DNA from: Luteibacter pinisoli
Lineage (GTDB): Bacteria; Pseudomonadota; Gammaproteobacteria; Xanthomonadales; Rhodanobacteraceae
DNA length: 64,000 nucleotides
Direction: 5' to 3'
Assembly: GCF_006385595.1 (NCBI RefSeq)
Contig: NZ_CP041046.1
Coordinates: 3,472,001-3,536,000 of the forward strand
A program made the position numbers and the translations under genes. Under the pieces are notes generated by a model. That model saw only the letters and a program-made list of their open reading frames with translations, searched no databases and was not told the DNA's origin. Shown here piece by piece: positions 38,298 to 46,630 of the stretch; the first letter of the stretch is position 1; the number at the start of each line of letters is the position of its first letter.

Positions 38298-40742
38298 ATG
38301 AAGCGTATCGCCGCCCTGATCCTGCTCGCCTCCCTGTCCGCCAATGCGCTTGCCTTCGAGCCGTTTGTCGTTTCCGATATTCGTATCGATGGTCTGACCC
38401 GCATCGCGCAGGGCACGGTGCTCAGCTACCTGCCGATCGAGAAGGGCGATACCGTCAGCGACGACAAGGCACAGGCCGCCATTCGTGCCCTGTACCAGAC
38501 CAAGTTCTTCAGCGATGTTGAAATCGACCGCCAGGGCGACATCCTGGTGATCAAGGTCGTCGAGCGTCCGGCTATCGCCAAGCTCACCCTGCGTGGCAAC
38601 AAGGACATCAAGGAAGACGACCTGCGCAAGGGCCTGAAGGAGATCGGCCTGTCCGAAGGTGAAACCTTCGACCGCCTCTCGCTGGACCGCGTGCAGCAGG
38701 AACTCATCCGCCAGTACTACAACCGCGGCAAGTACAACGTGTCGGTCGATCCGCACGTCACCCAGCTGGACCGCAACCGCGTCGCCATCGACATCGAAAT
38801 CCGCGAAGGCAAGGCTGCCAAGATCAAGGAAATCAACGTCGTCGGCAACAAGGCGTTCACGGACAAGCAGATCCGCGACGGCTTCGAATCGAACACGACC
38901 AACTGGCTGTCCTGGTACTCCAAGGACGACCAGTACTCGCGCGAGAAGCTCTCGGGCGACCTGGAAAAGCTCAGCAACTACTACATGAACCGCGGCTACG
39001 CCGACTTCGGTATTGATTCCACGCAGGTGGCCATCAGCCCGGACAAGCGCGCCATGTACGTGGACGCCAGCGTCAAGGAAGGCGAGGTCTACACCGTCTC
39101 CGACGTGAAGCTGCTCGGTGAGCTGATCCTGCCGGAAGAGACCCTGCGCAAGCTGGTCTACATCCACAAGGGCGACACCTTCAACCGCGGCGCCATCGAG
39201 GCCTCGAGCGATTCGATCAAGGCCATCCTGGCCAACATCGGCTACGCCTTCGCCAAGGTCACCCCGGTGCCGAAGCTGGACAAGGACAAGCGCACCGCCG
39301 ACCTCACCCTGTTCATCGAGCCGGGCAAGCGCGTTTACGTGCGCCGCGTGGTGTTCCAGGGCAATACCCGCACGGAAGACGAGGTGCTGCGTCGCGAAAT
39401 GCGCCAGCTCGAAGGCGCGTGGTACTCGCAGGGCGCCATCGACCGTTCGAAGACCCGTCTGCAGCGCCTTGGCTACTTCAAGACCGTGGACATCGACAAG
39501 CAGCTGGTCCCGGGCACGGTCGACCAGGTGGACCTGACCGCGAAGGTGGAAGAACAGTCCGCCGGTTCGCTGATGTTCGGCGTGGGCTACTCGCAGTACT
39601 CCGGCATCATCCTGTCGGCGTCCGTGTCGCAGAACAACTTCATGGGTACGGGTGACCGCTTCTCCATCGGCGCGGAAACCAGCACGTACTACAAGCGCGT
39701 CAACGCGAGCTACGTCAATCCGTACCTCACCGACTCGGGCATCTCGCTGGGCTACAACCTCGGCTACAGCAAGCTCGATTACGGCGATACCGACCTCGCG
39801 AACTACACCTACAGCACCAAGTCGTTCGAGACCACGCTGTCGTTCCCGATCACGGACTTCGACTCGCTCTCGACCAGCCTGGGCATCAGCTCGAACCTGA
39901 TCAACAGCTCGTTCTACACCCCGCGCCAGCTGGTGGCCTACCAGGATGCGCTGGGCAACAAGACGATCCACTCGTGGACGTCGAGCCTGGGCTACACCCA
40001 CGACACCCGCAACAGCTACTGGGCACCGACCCGCGGCGGCCAGCTGTCGCTGTCGATCTCGGGCGCCCTGCCCGGCTCCACGGTGCAGTACTACAAGATC
40101 TTCGGCGAAGCCAACCACTACTGGCCGATCGGCAAGGGCTTCGTGCTCTATCTCGATGGCCAGGTGGGCTACGGCAAGACCTACGGCCAGACGTACGACA
40201 ACAACGGCTACGACATCGACCCGAGCACGGGCCAGATCCGCGTGGATTCGAACGGCAACCCGGTCAAGATCTACAGCAAGGGCGACAAGGTGGCGTTCCC
40301 GTTCTGGGAGAACTACTACGCCGGCGGTGTGCGTGACGTCCGTGGCTTCCAGGACAACACCCTGGGTCCCCGCCTTTGCGACGGCGGCAGCGTCAGCTCC
40401 GTCCCGGACAAGAAGAACCAGTGCTCGGGCGGCTACTACAGCTACGGCCAGCCGGTCGGTGGCGCGTTCAAGACCCTCGGTACGGCGCAGGTCTTCCTGC
40501 CGCTGCCGTTCCTGAAGGACGTGAACACCGCCCGCGTGTCGTGGTTCATGGACGTCGGCAACGTGTACCAGGACTTCGGCTCGTTCAAGGCCAGCGAACT
40601 GCGTGCCTCGACCGGTCTGTCCCTGCAGTGGCAGGCGCCGATCGGCCCGCTGATCATCAACTTCGCGGTGCCGTTCCGTAAGCAGGACGGCGACAACCGC
40701 TTCGTTGAGCGCATCCAGTTCACGTTCGGTAACCAGTTCTAA
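38298..40742 (+). CDS. bamA: Outer membrane protein assembly factor BamA
   Basis: Central beta-barrel insertase of the BAM complex. 814 residues with a signal peptide cleaved near ANALA-FEP (residue 20), five POTRA domains (about 21-420; for example IRIDGLTRIAQGTVL, VVFQGNTRTEDEVLRREMRQ) and a 16-strand barrel ending in an outer-membrane C-terminal Phe (IQFTFGNQF). The lid motif VRGFQDNTLGPR is present. The ATG at 38298 is chosen from the signal peptide; the longer frame adds a non-secretory stretch. skp, which lies between bamA and lpxD in E. coli, is absent here. Confidence 0.97.
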   Translation: MKRIAALILLASLSANALAFEPFVVSDIRIDGLTRIAQGTVLSYLPIEKGDTVSDDKAQAAIRALYQTKFFSDVEIDRQGDILVIKVVERPAIAKLTLRGNKDIKEDDLRKGLKEIGLSEGETFDRLSLDRVQQELIRQYYNRGKYNVSVDPHVTQLDRNRVAIDIEIREGKAAKIKEINVVGNKAFTDKQIRDGFESNTTNWLSWYSKDDQYSREKLSGDLEKLSNYYMNRGYADFGIDSTQVAISPDKRAMYVDASVKEGEVYTVSDVKLLGELILPEETLRKLVYIHKGDTFNRGAIEASSDSIKAILANIGYAFAKVTPVPKLDKDKRTADLTLFIEPGKRVYVRRVVFQGNTRTEDEVLRREMRQLEGAWYSQGAIDRSKTRLQRLGYFKTVDIDKQLVPGTVDQVDLTAKVEEQSAGSLMFGVGYSQYSGIILSASVSQNNFMGTGDRFSIGAETSTYYKRVNASYVNPYLTDSGISLGYNLGYSKLDYGDTDLANYTYSTKSFETTLSFPITDFDSLSTSLGISSNLINSSFYTPRQLVAYQDALGNKTIHSWTSSLGYTHDTRNSYWAPTRGGQLSLSISGALPGSTVQYYKIFGEANHYWPIGKGFVLYLDGQVGYGKTYGQTYDNNGYDIDPSTGQIRVDSNGNPVKIYSKGDKVAFPFWENYYAGGVRDVRGFQDNTLGPRLCDGGSVSSVPDKKNQCSGGYYSYGQPVGGAFKTLGTAQVFLPLPFLKDVNTARVSWFMDVGNVYQDFGSFKASELRASTGLSLQWQAPIGPLIINFAVPFRKQDGDNRFVERIQFTFGNQF

Positions 40743-40761
40743 GAATCGTTTGTACAATCCC

Positions 40762-40800
40762 GGGGCGGCCTGGCTCAGCCTGGCCGCCCCTTTTCTTTTT
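40762..40800 (+). terminator. Terminator or attenuator between bamA and lpxD
   Basis: GGGGCGGCC (40762-40770) pairs with GGCCGCCCC (40782-40790) around an 11-base loop and is followed by a T-rich tract (40791-40800). It lies only 16 bases before the lpxD start and just after a TACAAT (40753-40758), so it may attenuate transcription into lpxD. Confidence 0.8.
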
Positions 40801-40806
40801 GGGAGT

Positions 40807-40815
40807 CCCCCCCCC
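40807..40815 (+). repeat. C9 homopolymer between the lpxD ribosome-binding site and start codon
   Basis: Nine consecutive C residues separate GGGAG (40801-40805) and a T from the GTG start at 40816. The current spacing is 10 bases. A change in tract length would change ribosome-binding-site spacing, not the reading frame. Confidence 0.9.
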
Positions 40816-41844
40816 GTGAGCGGCAACCCCCAGTACACCCTGGCCGAGCTCGCCGAGCGCTTCGGCCTCGAAGCCCATGGCGACCCGGCCACCCGCGTGG
40901 ATGGCGTCGGCACCCTGGCCACGGCGACGGCCACCCAGTTCACCTTCCTGTCGAACTCGAAGTACACCTCGCAGCTGGCGGATAGCCACGCCGGCATCGT
41001 GGTGCTGAACGCGGATGCCCTGCCCCTGCGCAACGGCGCCGCCCTGGTGGCGAAAGACCCCTACGTCGCCTACGCGAAGATCGCCGCGCTGTTCGAGCGC
41101 GTGCCGGACGCCCCGCGCGGCATCCACGCCAGCGCCGTGGTGGCGCCGTCCGCCCGCATCCACCCCACGGCCAGCATCGGCCCCTGCTGCGTCATCGAAG
41201 ATGGCGCCGTGGTCGACGAGGGCGCGATCCTTGGCCCGCACTGCACGATCGGCCCCGGCTGCGTGGTCGGCGCCGGCTCCCGCCTGGTCGCCCGCGTCAC
41301 CCTGGTGATCCGGGTGACCCTGGGCAAGCGCGTCCTGGTCCACCCCGGCGCCGTGATCGGCTCGGACGGCTTCGGCCTCGCTTTTGACCGGGACCACTGG
41401 GTGAAACTGCCCCAGCTGGGCGGCGTCCGCATCGGCGACGACTGCGAAATTGGCGCCAATACGACGATTGACCGTGGCGCCCTTGAAGACACGGTGCTCG
41501 AGGAGGATGTTCGCCTCGATAACCAGATCCAGATTGCCCATAACGTGCACATTGGCGCGCATACGGCCATGGCGGGCTGCTCGGCGGTCGCCGGCAGCGC
41601 GAAAATCGGCCGTTACTGCCTGATTGGCGGCAACGCGGGCATCCTCGGCCACCTTGAACTGGCCGACCGGGTTACCATCACGGCGAAAAGCCTGGTAACG
41701 GCATCCATCCGGGAACCGGGCGAGTACTCGTCTGGCTCCCCGCTGCAGGAAAACCGCCAGTGGCGGCGCAATGCGGCGCGTATGAAGCACCTTGACGAGT
41801 TTGCGCGCCGTCTGTCGGCGCTGGAAAAGGACAAAAGGCAATGA
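40816..41844 (+). CDS. lpxD: UDP-3-O-(3-hydroxyacyl)glucosamine N-acyltransferase
   Basis: Adds the N-linked hydroxyacyl chain from acyl carrier protein in lipid A synthesis. 342 residues: an N-terminal uridine-binding domain (YTLAELAERFGLEAHGDPA, FTFLSNSKYTSQL) and a hexapeptide-repeat beta-helix with the catalytic His in QIQIAHNVHIGAHTAM. The GTG at 40816 is the only start with a ribosome-binding site (GGGAG) and lies after the terminator; the frame upstream overlaps bamA. ATGA overlap with fabZ. Confidence 0.95.
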   Translation: MSGNPQYTLAELAERFGLEAHGDPATRVDGVGTLATATATQFTFLSNSKYTSQLADSHAGIVVLNADALPLRNGAALVAKDPYVAYAKIAALFERVPDAPRGIHASAVVAPSARIHPTASIGPCCVIEDGAVVDEGAILGPHCTIGPGCVVGAGSRLVARVTLVIRVTLGKRVLVHPGAVIGSDGFGLAFDRDHWVKLPQLGGVRIGDDCEIGANTTIDRGALEDTVLEEDVRLDNQIQIAHNVHIGAHTAMAGCSAVAGSAKIGRYCLIGGNAGILGHLELADRVTITAKSLVTASIREPGEYSSGSPLQENRQWRRNAARMKHLDEFARRLSALEKDKRQ

Positions 41845-42314
41845 CCGAAATGAAAGCTGCCGTGACGCTGCCGGTGGACGTGGAACAGATCCAGCGGCTG
41901 CTGCCGCACCGTTACCCGTTCCTGCTGGTGGACCGGGTGACGGAGATCGACCCGGGCAAGACCATCACGGCGATCAAGAACGTCACGATCAACGAGCCGT
42001 TCTTCCAGGGTCATTTCCCCGGCCACCCGGTGATGCCGGGCGTCCTCATTGTCGAAGCCATGGCACAGACCGCCGGCCTGCTTACCCAGATCACCAGCCA
42101 GGTGGATGGCGCCGCCGGCAGCCCGCTGTTCTACCTGGTGAAGGTGGACAACGCGCGCTTCTCCGCCGTCGTCGCCCCGGGCGACCAGCTGGTGATGAAG
42201 GTCTCGCTGAAGCGCCTCATCCGCGGCATGGGCCTGTTTGAAGCCACCGCCATGGTGGACGGCAAGGTCGTGGCCTGCTGCGAGCTGATGTGCGCCGCCA
42301 GGAGCGACAAATGA
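41841..42314 (+). CDS. fabZ: 3-hydroxyacyl-ACP dehydratase FabZ
   Basis: Dehydrates beta-hydroxyacyl-ACP in fatty acid elongation and competes with LpxA/LpxD for the same substrate pool. 157 residues with the hot-dog fold, catalytic His in FFQGHFPGHPVMPGVL, and catalytic Glu in IVEAMAQTAGLL, after the N-terminal IQRLLPHRYPFLLVDRV. Overlaps lpxD and lpxA by 4 bases at each end (ATGA junctions), so the four lpx/fab genes are translated in a coupled run. Confidence 0.97.
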   Translation: MTEMKAAVTLPVDVEQIQRLLPHRYPFLLVDRVTEIDPGKTITAIKNVTINEPFFQGHFPGHPVMPGVLIVEAMAQTAGLLTQITSQVDGAAGSPLFYLVKVDNARFSAVVAPGDQLVMKVSLKRLIRGMGLFEATAMVDGKVVACCELMCAARSDK

Positions 42315-43084
42315 TTCACCCGACCGCGCAGATCGATCCGTCCGCGCGGATCGCAGACAACGTCAGCATCGGTGCCTACAGCATCATCGGTGCGGACGTG
42401 GTCATCGGCGAAGGCACGAGCATTGGCCCGCATGTGGTGATCGAGGGGCCGACGACCATCGGCCGCGACAATCGCATCCTGCAGTTCGCCTCCATCGGCG
42501 GCCCGCCGCAGGACAAGAAGTGGCAGGGTGAGCGCACCGAGGTCGTCATTGGCGACCGCAACCTCATCCGCGAGTTCGTCACGATCAATCGCGGCACCGG
42601 CGAAGGTGGCGGCTTCACCCGCGTGGGCAACGACAACTGGCTGCTGGCCTACGTGCACATCGCGCACGACTGCCAGGTCGGCAACCACGTGGTGTTTTCG
42701 AATTATTCGGCGCTGGCCGGCCACGCCGAAATCGGCGACTGGACGATCATGTCCGGCTATTCCGGCGTGCACCAGTTCTGCAAGGTGGGCGTGCATGCAT
42801 TCATCGGCATGGGCTGCCTCGTCGGCTCGGACGTCCCGCCGTTCGTGATGATGGCCAACGAAACGCGCGGCCGCCCGCGCGGCATCAACAGCGAAGGCCT
42901 GAAGCGCCGCGGTTTCGACACCAGCCGCATCGCCGCCATCAAGCGCGCGTACCGCACGCTGTACATGGCCGGCCTGCCGCTGGCCGAAGCGCGCGAGCAG
43001 CTCGTTGGGCTGGCCGAAACCAGCGACGACGTGCGCCAGATGCTTGAATTCCTGGACCACAGCGAGCGCTCGCTCGCCCGCTGA
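42311..43084 (+). CDS. lpxA: Acyl-ACP--UDP-N-acetylglucosamine O-acyltransferase
   Basis: First step of lipid A synthesis. 257 residues of left-handed beta-helix (IHPTAQIDPSARIADNVSIG) with the catalytic His in LAYVHIAHDCQVGNHVV, a chain-length region near GYSGVHQFCKVGVHAFIG, and the C-terminal helical domain (RGRPRGINSEGLKRRGFD). Start ATG at 42311 from the ATGA overlap with fabZ. Five bases before lpxB. Confidence 0.96.
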   Translation: MIHPTAQIDPSARIADNVSIGAYSIIGADVVIGEGTSIGPHVVIEGPTTIGRDNRILQFASIGGPPQDKKWQGERTEVVIGDRNLIREFVTINRGTGEGGGFTRVGNDNWLLAYVHIAHDCQVGNHVVFSNYSALAGHAEIGDWTIMSGYSGVHQFCKVGVHAFIGMGCLVGSDVPPFVMMANETRGRPRGINSEGLKRRGFDTSRIAAIKRAYRTLYMAGLPLAEAREQLVGLAETSDDVRQMLEFLDHSERSLAR

Positions 43085-43089
43085 CGCCC

Positions 43090-44277
43090 GTGTCCAACCC
43101 ACCCACCATCGCGCTCATCGCCGGCGAAGATTCCGGCGACCAGTTGGGTGCCGACCTGCTCGACGCGCTGCGCGCCCGTTACCCGGGCGCCCGTTTCGTC
43201 GGCATCGGCGGGCGCCGCATGATGGCCCGCGGTTTCGAATCCTGGTTCGACATCCGCGAGCTTTCCGTCATGGGCTTTGCCGAGGTGGTGAAGCACCTGC
43301 CGCGCCTGTTGAAGCTGCGCAAGGCGCTGATGCGCCGCCTGCTCGAGACGCGCCCCGATGTCACCATCGGCATCGACGCCCCCGACTTCAACCTGGGCGT
43401 GGAACGCCGGCTGAAGGCCGCTGGCCTCGCCACCGTGCACTACGTGAGCCCATCCGTGTGGGCCTGGCGCGAGAAGCGCGCGGAGAAGATCGGCCAGTCC
43501 GCCGACCGCGTGCTGTGCCTGTTCCCGATGGAACCGCCGATTTACGCGAAGCACGGCGTGGACGCGCGCTTCGTCGGCCACCCGCTGGCCGACACCTTCC
43601 CCATGGTCTCCGACCGCACGGGTGCCCGCGACGCACTGGGCCTGCCCCACGATGCCCCCGTGCTCGCGGTGCTGCCAGGCAGCCGGCCGAGCGAGATTGA
43701 GCGGTTCGGTGCGATCTTCATCGAGGCCGCCCGGCAGCTGGCCGGCGCCATGCCGACCCTGCGGATCGTGGTGCCTGCGGCCAACGAGCGGGTGCACGCG
43801 CGCCTGGCGGCCTTGCTCGCGGGCTTCCCGGGCACCCCGCCGCTGCTCACCGACGGGCACTCGCACGAGGCGATGCTGGCGGCCGACGTGGTCCTGCTTG
43901 CTTCGGGCACGGCGACGCTGGAAGCCATGCTGGCCAAGCGGCCGATGGTGGTCGGCTATCGCGTATCGCCCACCAGCTATCGCATCGCGAAGCTGATGCG
44001 CATGCTGAAAACCGATGTGTATAGCCTTCCGAACATCCTGGCGCGGGCCTGCGGCCTGGGCCAGGAGCGCCTGGTGCCGGAGTTCATGCAGGACGACTGC
44101 ACCGCGGAGAACCTCGTCGCGGCCACGCAGGCCCTGCTGGCCGACAACGAGCGCCGCGGCCGCATCGTCGCGGCTTTCGAGTTCCTGCATGACGCGCTGC
44201 GCGGCGGCCTCGAGGGCCACGCGGCGGACCACGCGGCCGACGCGATCGCCGATTTCGTGAAGGCGCCGAAGGCGTAA
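43090..44277 (+). CDS. lpxB: Lipid-A-disaccharide synthase
   Basis: Glycosyltransferase condensing UDP-2,3-diacylglucosamine with lipid X on the inner membrane. 395 residues with GT19 motifs ALIAGEDSGDQLGADLLDAL, GIGGRRMMARGFESWF, HYVSPSVWAWREKRAEKI, and LAVLPGSRPSEIERF. The start is GTG (43090), five bases after the lpxA stop; no better ATG lies in frame near it. Next gene rnhB follows after 6 bases. Confidence 0.95.
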   Translation: MSNPPTIALIAGEDSGDQLGADLLDALRARYPGARFVGIGGRRMMARGFESWFDIRELSVMGFAEVVKHLPRLLKLRKALMRRLLETRPDVTIGIDAPDFNLGVERRLKAAGLATVHYVSPSVWAWREKRAEKIGQSADRVLCLFPMEPPIYAKHGVDARFVGHPLADTFPMVSDRTGARDALGLPHDAPVLAVLPGSRPSEIERFGAIFIEAARQLAGAMPTLRIVVPAANERVHARLAALLAGFPGTPPLLTDGHSHEAMLAADVVLLASGTATLEAMLAKRPMVVGYRVSPTSYRIAKLMRMLKTDVYSLPNILARACGLGQERLVPEFMQDDCTAENLVAATQALLADNERRGRIVAAFEFLHDALRGGLEGHAADHAADAIADFVKAPKA

Positions 44278-44283
44278 CCGCGC

Positions 44284-44937
44284 ATGCCCCGCAAGCCGAA
44301 CATCACCCGCCAGCTCAGCCCGGACCTCGTGGTCGCCGGAGTGGACGAGGCGGGCCGCGGCCCGCTGGCCGGGCCGGTGGTCGTGGCCGCCGTCATCCTC
44401 GATCCGGCGCGCGTCATCCGCGGCCTGAACGACTCCAAGCAGCTGGACGAAGGCACGCGCGAGAAGCTGTACGCGCGGATCATCGAACGGGCGCGGGCCT
44501 ACAGCATCGTCTTCGTCGAGCGCGAAGAGATCGATGCCATCAATATCTTCCAAGCCACCATGGTCGGCATGACCCGTGCCCTGATGGGCCTGTCGCTCGC
44601 CCCCACCATGGCACTGGTGGACGGCAACCGGCTGCCGCGCACCCTGCCCTGCACGGCCCAGGCCGTCATCGGCGGCGATGCCACCGAGCCGGCCATCAGT
44701 GCCGCTTCCATCCTGGCCAAGGTCAGCCGCGACCGGCACATGAAGGCGCTCGACCTGCTGCATCCGGGCTATGGGTTCGCGAAGCACAAGGGTTACGGCG
44801 TCCCCGAGCACCTGGATGCCCTGGGCCGGCTGGGGCCCTGCGACGCCCACCGGCGCAGCTTCGCCCCGGTGAAGCGCTGGTTCGAGCCCGAGGCCGCCGA
44901 GGCGCCTATCGGCGATCTGTTCGCGGTCGTCGGCTGA
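44284..44937 (+). CDS. rnhB: Ribonuclease HII
   Basis: Removes single ribonucleotides and RNA from DNA hybrids. 217 residues with the catalytic Asp-Glu pair in VAGVDEAGRGPLAGPV, Asp in LVDGNRLPR, and Asp in SILAKVSRDRHMKALD, followed by the family block HKGYGVPEHLDALGRLGPC. E. coli has dnaE next; here the conserved run ends and a sigma-28-type promoter begins six bases after the stop. Confidence 0.96.
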   Translation: MPRKPNITRQLSPDLVVAGVDEAGRGPLAGPVVVAAVILDPARVIRGLNDSKQLDEGTREKLYARIIERARAYSIVFVEREEIDAINIFQATMVGMTRALMGLSLAPTMALVDGNRLPRTLPCTAQAVIGGDATEPAISAASILAKVSRDRHMKALDLLHPGYGFAKHKGYGVPEHLDALGRLGPCDAHRRSFAPVKRWFEPEAAEAPIGDLFAVVG

Positions 44938-44942
44938 ATCCC

Positions 44943-44969
44943 TAAAGTCTCTGTCGGCACGGCCGATAG
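44943..44969 (+). promoter_or_regulatory. Sigma-28 (FliA) promoter of the secreted protein at 45025
   Basis: TAAAGTCT (44943-44950), 11 bases, then GCCGATAG (44962-44969). The -35 matches at 7 of 8 and the -10 at 7 of 8 positions of TAAAGTTT-N11-GCCGATAA. The ATG of the next gene lies 55 bases downstream of the -10. This is the only such site I found outside the flagellar cluster at 1-3705. Confidence 0.8.
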
Positions 44970-45024
44970 CTCTGGTAACGCCCCTCCCCGGGTGTCTGCC
45001 TTAGTCATCGAAACAGGGACCACC

Positions 45025-45390
45025 ATGAAGAAGATCGCCATCGCCGCCGTGCTGATGCTCGCCGCCCCGCTGTCCGCGCAGGCCGCGTGCGCCGCCAAGG
45101 ATTTCTCCATCGACGGCTTTGCCGTGAAACTGCAGCAGGGCTCCGGCCAGCCGCGTTTCAGCATGAAGGGCAACCTCGTGAACAAGTGCGGCGAAGCCGC
45201 CGCCGCGCAGGTGCGCATCGACGCGAAGGATTCCACGGGCAAGGTCATCGCCAGCAAGCAGGGCTGGCCGGCCGGCACCTCGAACATCGAACCGGGCAAG
45301 AGCGTCGATTTCGACCTCGGCCGCCTGTTCCGCTACACCCCGGACATGCAGGACTACACCGTCGTCGTTTCCGACGTGAAGGCCTGGTAA
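45025..45390 (+). CDS. Small secreted protein of unknown function, predicted FliA-dependent
   Basis: A 121-residue exported protein. The signal peptide (MKKIAIAAVLMLAAPLSAQA) should be cleaved after residue 20. The mature part begins ACAAKDFSIDGF and is one beta-rich domain (FSMKGNLVNKCGEAAAAQVR, NIEPGKSVDFDLGRL, YTVVVSDVKAW) reminiscent of FxLYD-type immunoglobulin-like folds, with Cys22 and Cys55 able to form a disulfide. The strong sigma-28 promoter 56 bases upstream suggests a link to motility, surface sensing or filament function; this is inference. The ATG at 45025 is set by the signal peptide. Confidence 0.75.
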   Translation: MKKIAIAAVLMLAAPLSAQAACAAKDFSIDGFAVKLQQGSGQPRFSMKGNLVNKCGEAAAAQVRIDAKDSTGKVIASKQGWPAGTSNIEPGKSVDFDLGRLFRYTPDMQDYTVVVSDVKAW

Positions 45391-45400
45391 GACGCTAAAG

Positions 45401-45431
45401 CGCGGCGGGCACCCGAACGGTGCCCGCCGCG
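45401..45431. terminator. Bidirectional terminator-like hairpin
   Basis: CGCGGCGGGCACC (45401-45413) pairs with GGTGCCCGCCGCG (45419-45431), a perfect 13-base stem with a 5-base loop, between the convergent secreted-protein gene and moeA. T-runs are weak on both sides. Confidence 0.7.
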
Positions 45432-45438
45432 TGTTCGT

Positions 45439-46629
45439 TCAGATGGCGATCCAGGCGACTTTCTCGCCAGCATCGAACGCGCGGTCGCGCGAGGGCAGCC
45501 AGACCAGAGCATGCGCTGACGCCAGGTTGCTGAGCATGTGCGATTCCTGCCTCGGGAGTAGCGACAGCCGCGCCATCGCATCGCCCATGTCCAGGCGCAT
45601 CCGCACCAGCCGGTCGCGCTCGCCGTCGGCCTCCACCGCCCCCTCCAGAACGCCCTGCCGCCACGCCGGCTGAACGGACGTCTCGCCTTCCAGATGGCCA
45701 AGCACCGCCCGTGCGTGTACCGCCAGGCACACCAGCACCGCGGCCGGGTTACCGGGCATCCCGAGCAAGGCCTTGCCTTCGCGCACGCCAAACCACAGCG
45801 GCTTGCCGGGCTTCTGCGCCACTTTCCAGAAGACCTTGTGCACGCCCAGCCGGTCGGCCACCACGGGCACGAAATCGCGATCACCCACTGACACGCCACC
45901 GCTGGTCACCACCAGGTCGGCACTGTCCAGCGCCGCGCTCATGGCCTCCTCCAGGGCGGCTTCATCGTCCCGCACGTAAGCCACCATCGGCTCGCCATAG
46001 CCGTTTTCCACGAACCAGGCACGCAGCAGGGGGCCATTGGCGTCGTAGACCTTGGCCGGGGGCAACGGGTCGCCCACCCGGACCACTTCGTCGCCCGTGA
46101 CCAGCACGGCCACGCGCGGGCGGCGGCGCACCACCACGCTATCCACGCCGGCCATCGCCATCGCCGCGAGCATGCCGGCGCTGATCCGCTGGCCCACCTC
46201 GGCGATCGCCGTGCCTTCGCTGAGCTCTTCCCCTTCGTAGCGCACGCCTTCGCCTGCCGCCACGACGTCATTCAGCGTGATCTCGTCGTCGATCCGGTCG
46301 ACGATCTCCTGCCGGGCCACGCTGTCCGCGCCATCGGGCAGCAAGCCGCCGGTAAAAATACGGATGGCCTGGCCCGCGCCGATCGATGCCGTCGACGGCT
46401 CGCCCGCCGCCGACAGGCCCACCACGCGGCGCGGCGCCTGCCCGTCGCAGCTACGCACGGCGTACCCGTCCAGTGCGCTCTGGGTGAAACGCGGCAGCGC
46501 GATCCGGGCGCGCGGGGCCTCGGCCAATACCGCGCCGAGCGCCAGTTCGAGCGGCACCCGCTGCGTGCCCAGCGGCTCCAGCGAGGTTTTGTAACGCGCG
46601 AACGCCTCCGCGAGCGGCAGCAAGGCCAT
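45439..46629 (-). CDS. moeA: Molybdopterin molybdenumtransferase MoeA
   Basis: Inserts molybdate into adenylylated molybdopterin to finish Moco. 396 residues with N-terminal PRFTQSALDGYAVRS, the catalytic-domain block VAVLVTGDEVVRVGDPLPPA, LVVTSGGVSVGDRDFVP, and LLGMPGNPAAVLVC. The ATG at 46629 (MALLPLAEAF) is one base after the moaCB stop codon, so it is the last gene of the leftward moa operon. The longer frame upstream overlaps moaCB. Confidence 0.94.
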   Translation of the reverse strand: MALLPLAEAFARYKTSLEPLGTQRVPLELALGAVLAEAPRARIALPRFTQSALDGYAVRSCDGQAPRRVVGLSAAGEPSTASIGAGQAIRIFTGGLLPDGADSVARQEIVDRIDDEITLNDVVAAGEGVRYEGEELSEGTAIAEVGQRISAGMLAAMAMAGVDSVVVRRRPRVAVLVTGDEVVRVGDPLPPAKVYDANGPLLRAWFVENGYGEPMVAYVRDDEAALEEAMSAALDSADLVVTSGGVSVGDRDFVPVVADRLGVHKVFWKVAQKPGKPLWFGVREGKALLGMPGNPAAVLVCLAVHARAVLGHLEGETSVQPAWRQGVLEGAVEADGERDRLVRMRLDMGDAMARLSLLPRQESHMLSNLASAHALVWLPSRDRAFDAGEKVAWIAI

Positions 46630-46630
46630 G

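Noticed and set aside
33612..40742. Leftward open frames of 1062 and 1344 codons opposite uppS through bamA
   Set aside because: Same reason; they run through gene boundaries and terminators of the conserved rightward genes.
40753..40758. TACAAT as a separate lpxD promoter
   Set aside because: No -35 hexamer lies 16-18 bases upstream, and a terminator follows at once, so it is mentioned only as context.
44907..44914. CTATCGGC inside rnhB as a leftward sigma-28 promoter
   Set aside because: The -35 position 11 bases further does not resemble TAAAGTTT, so chance occurrence is more likely.
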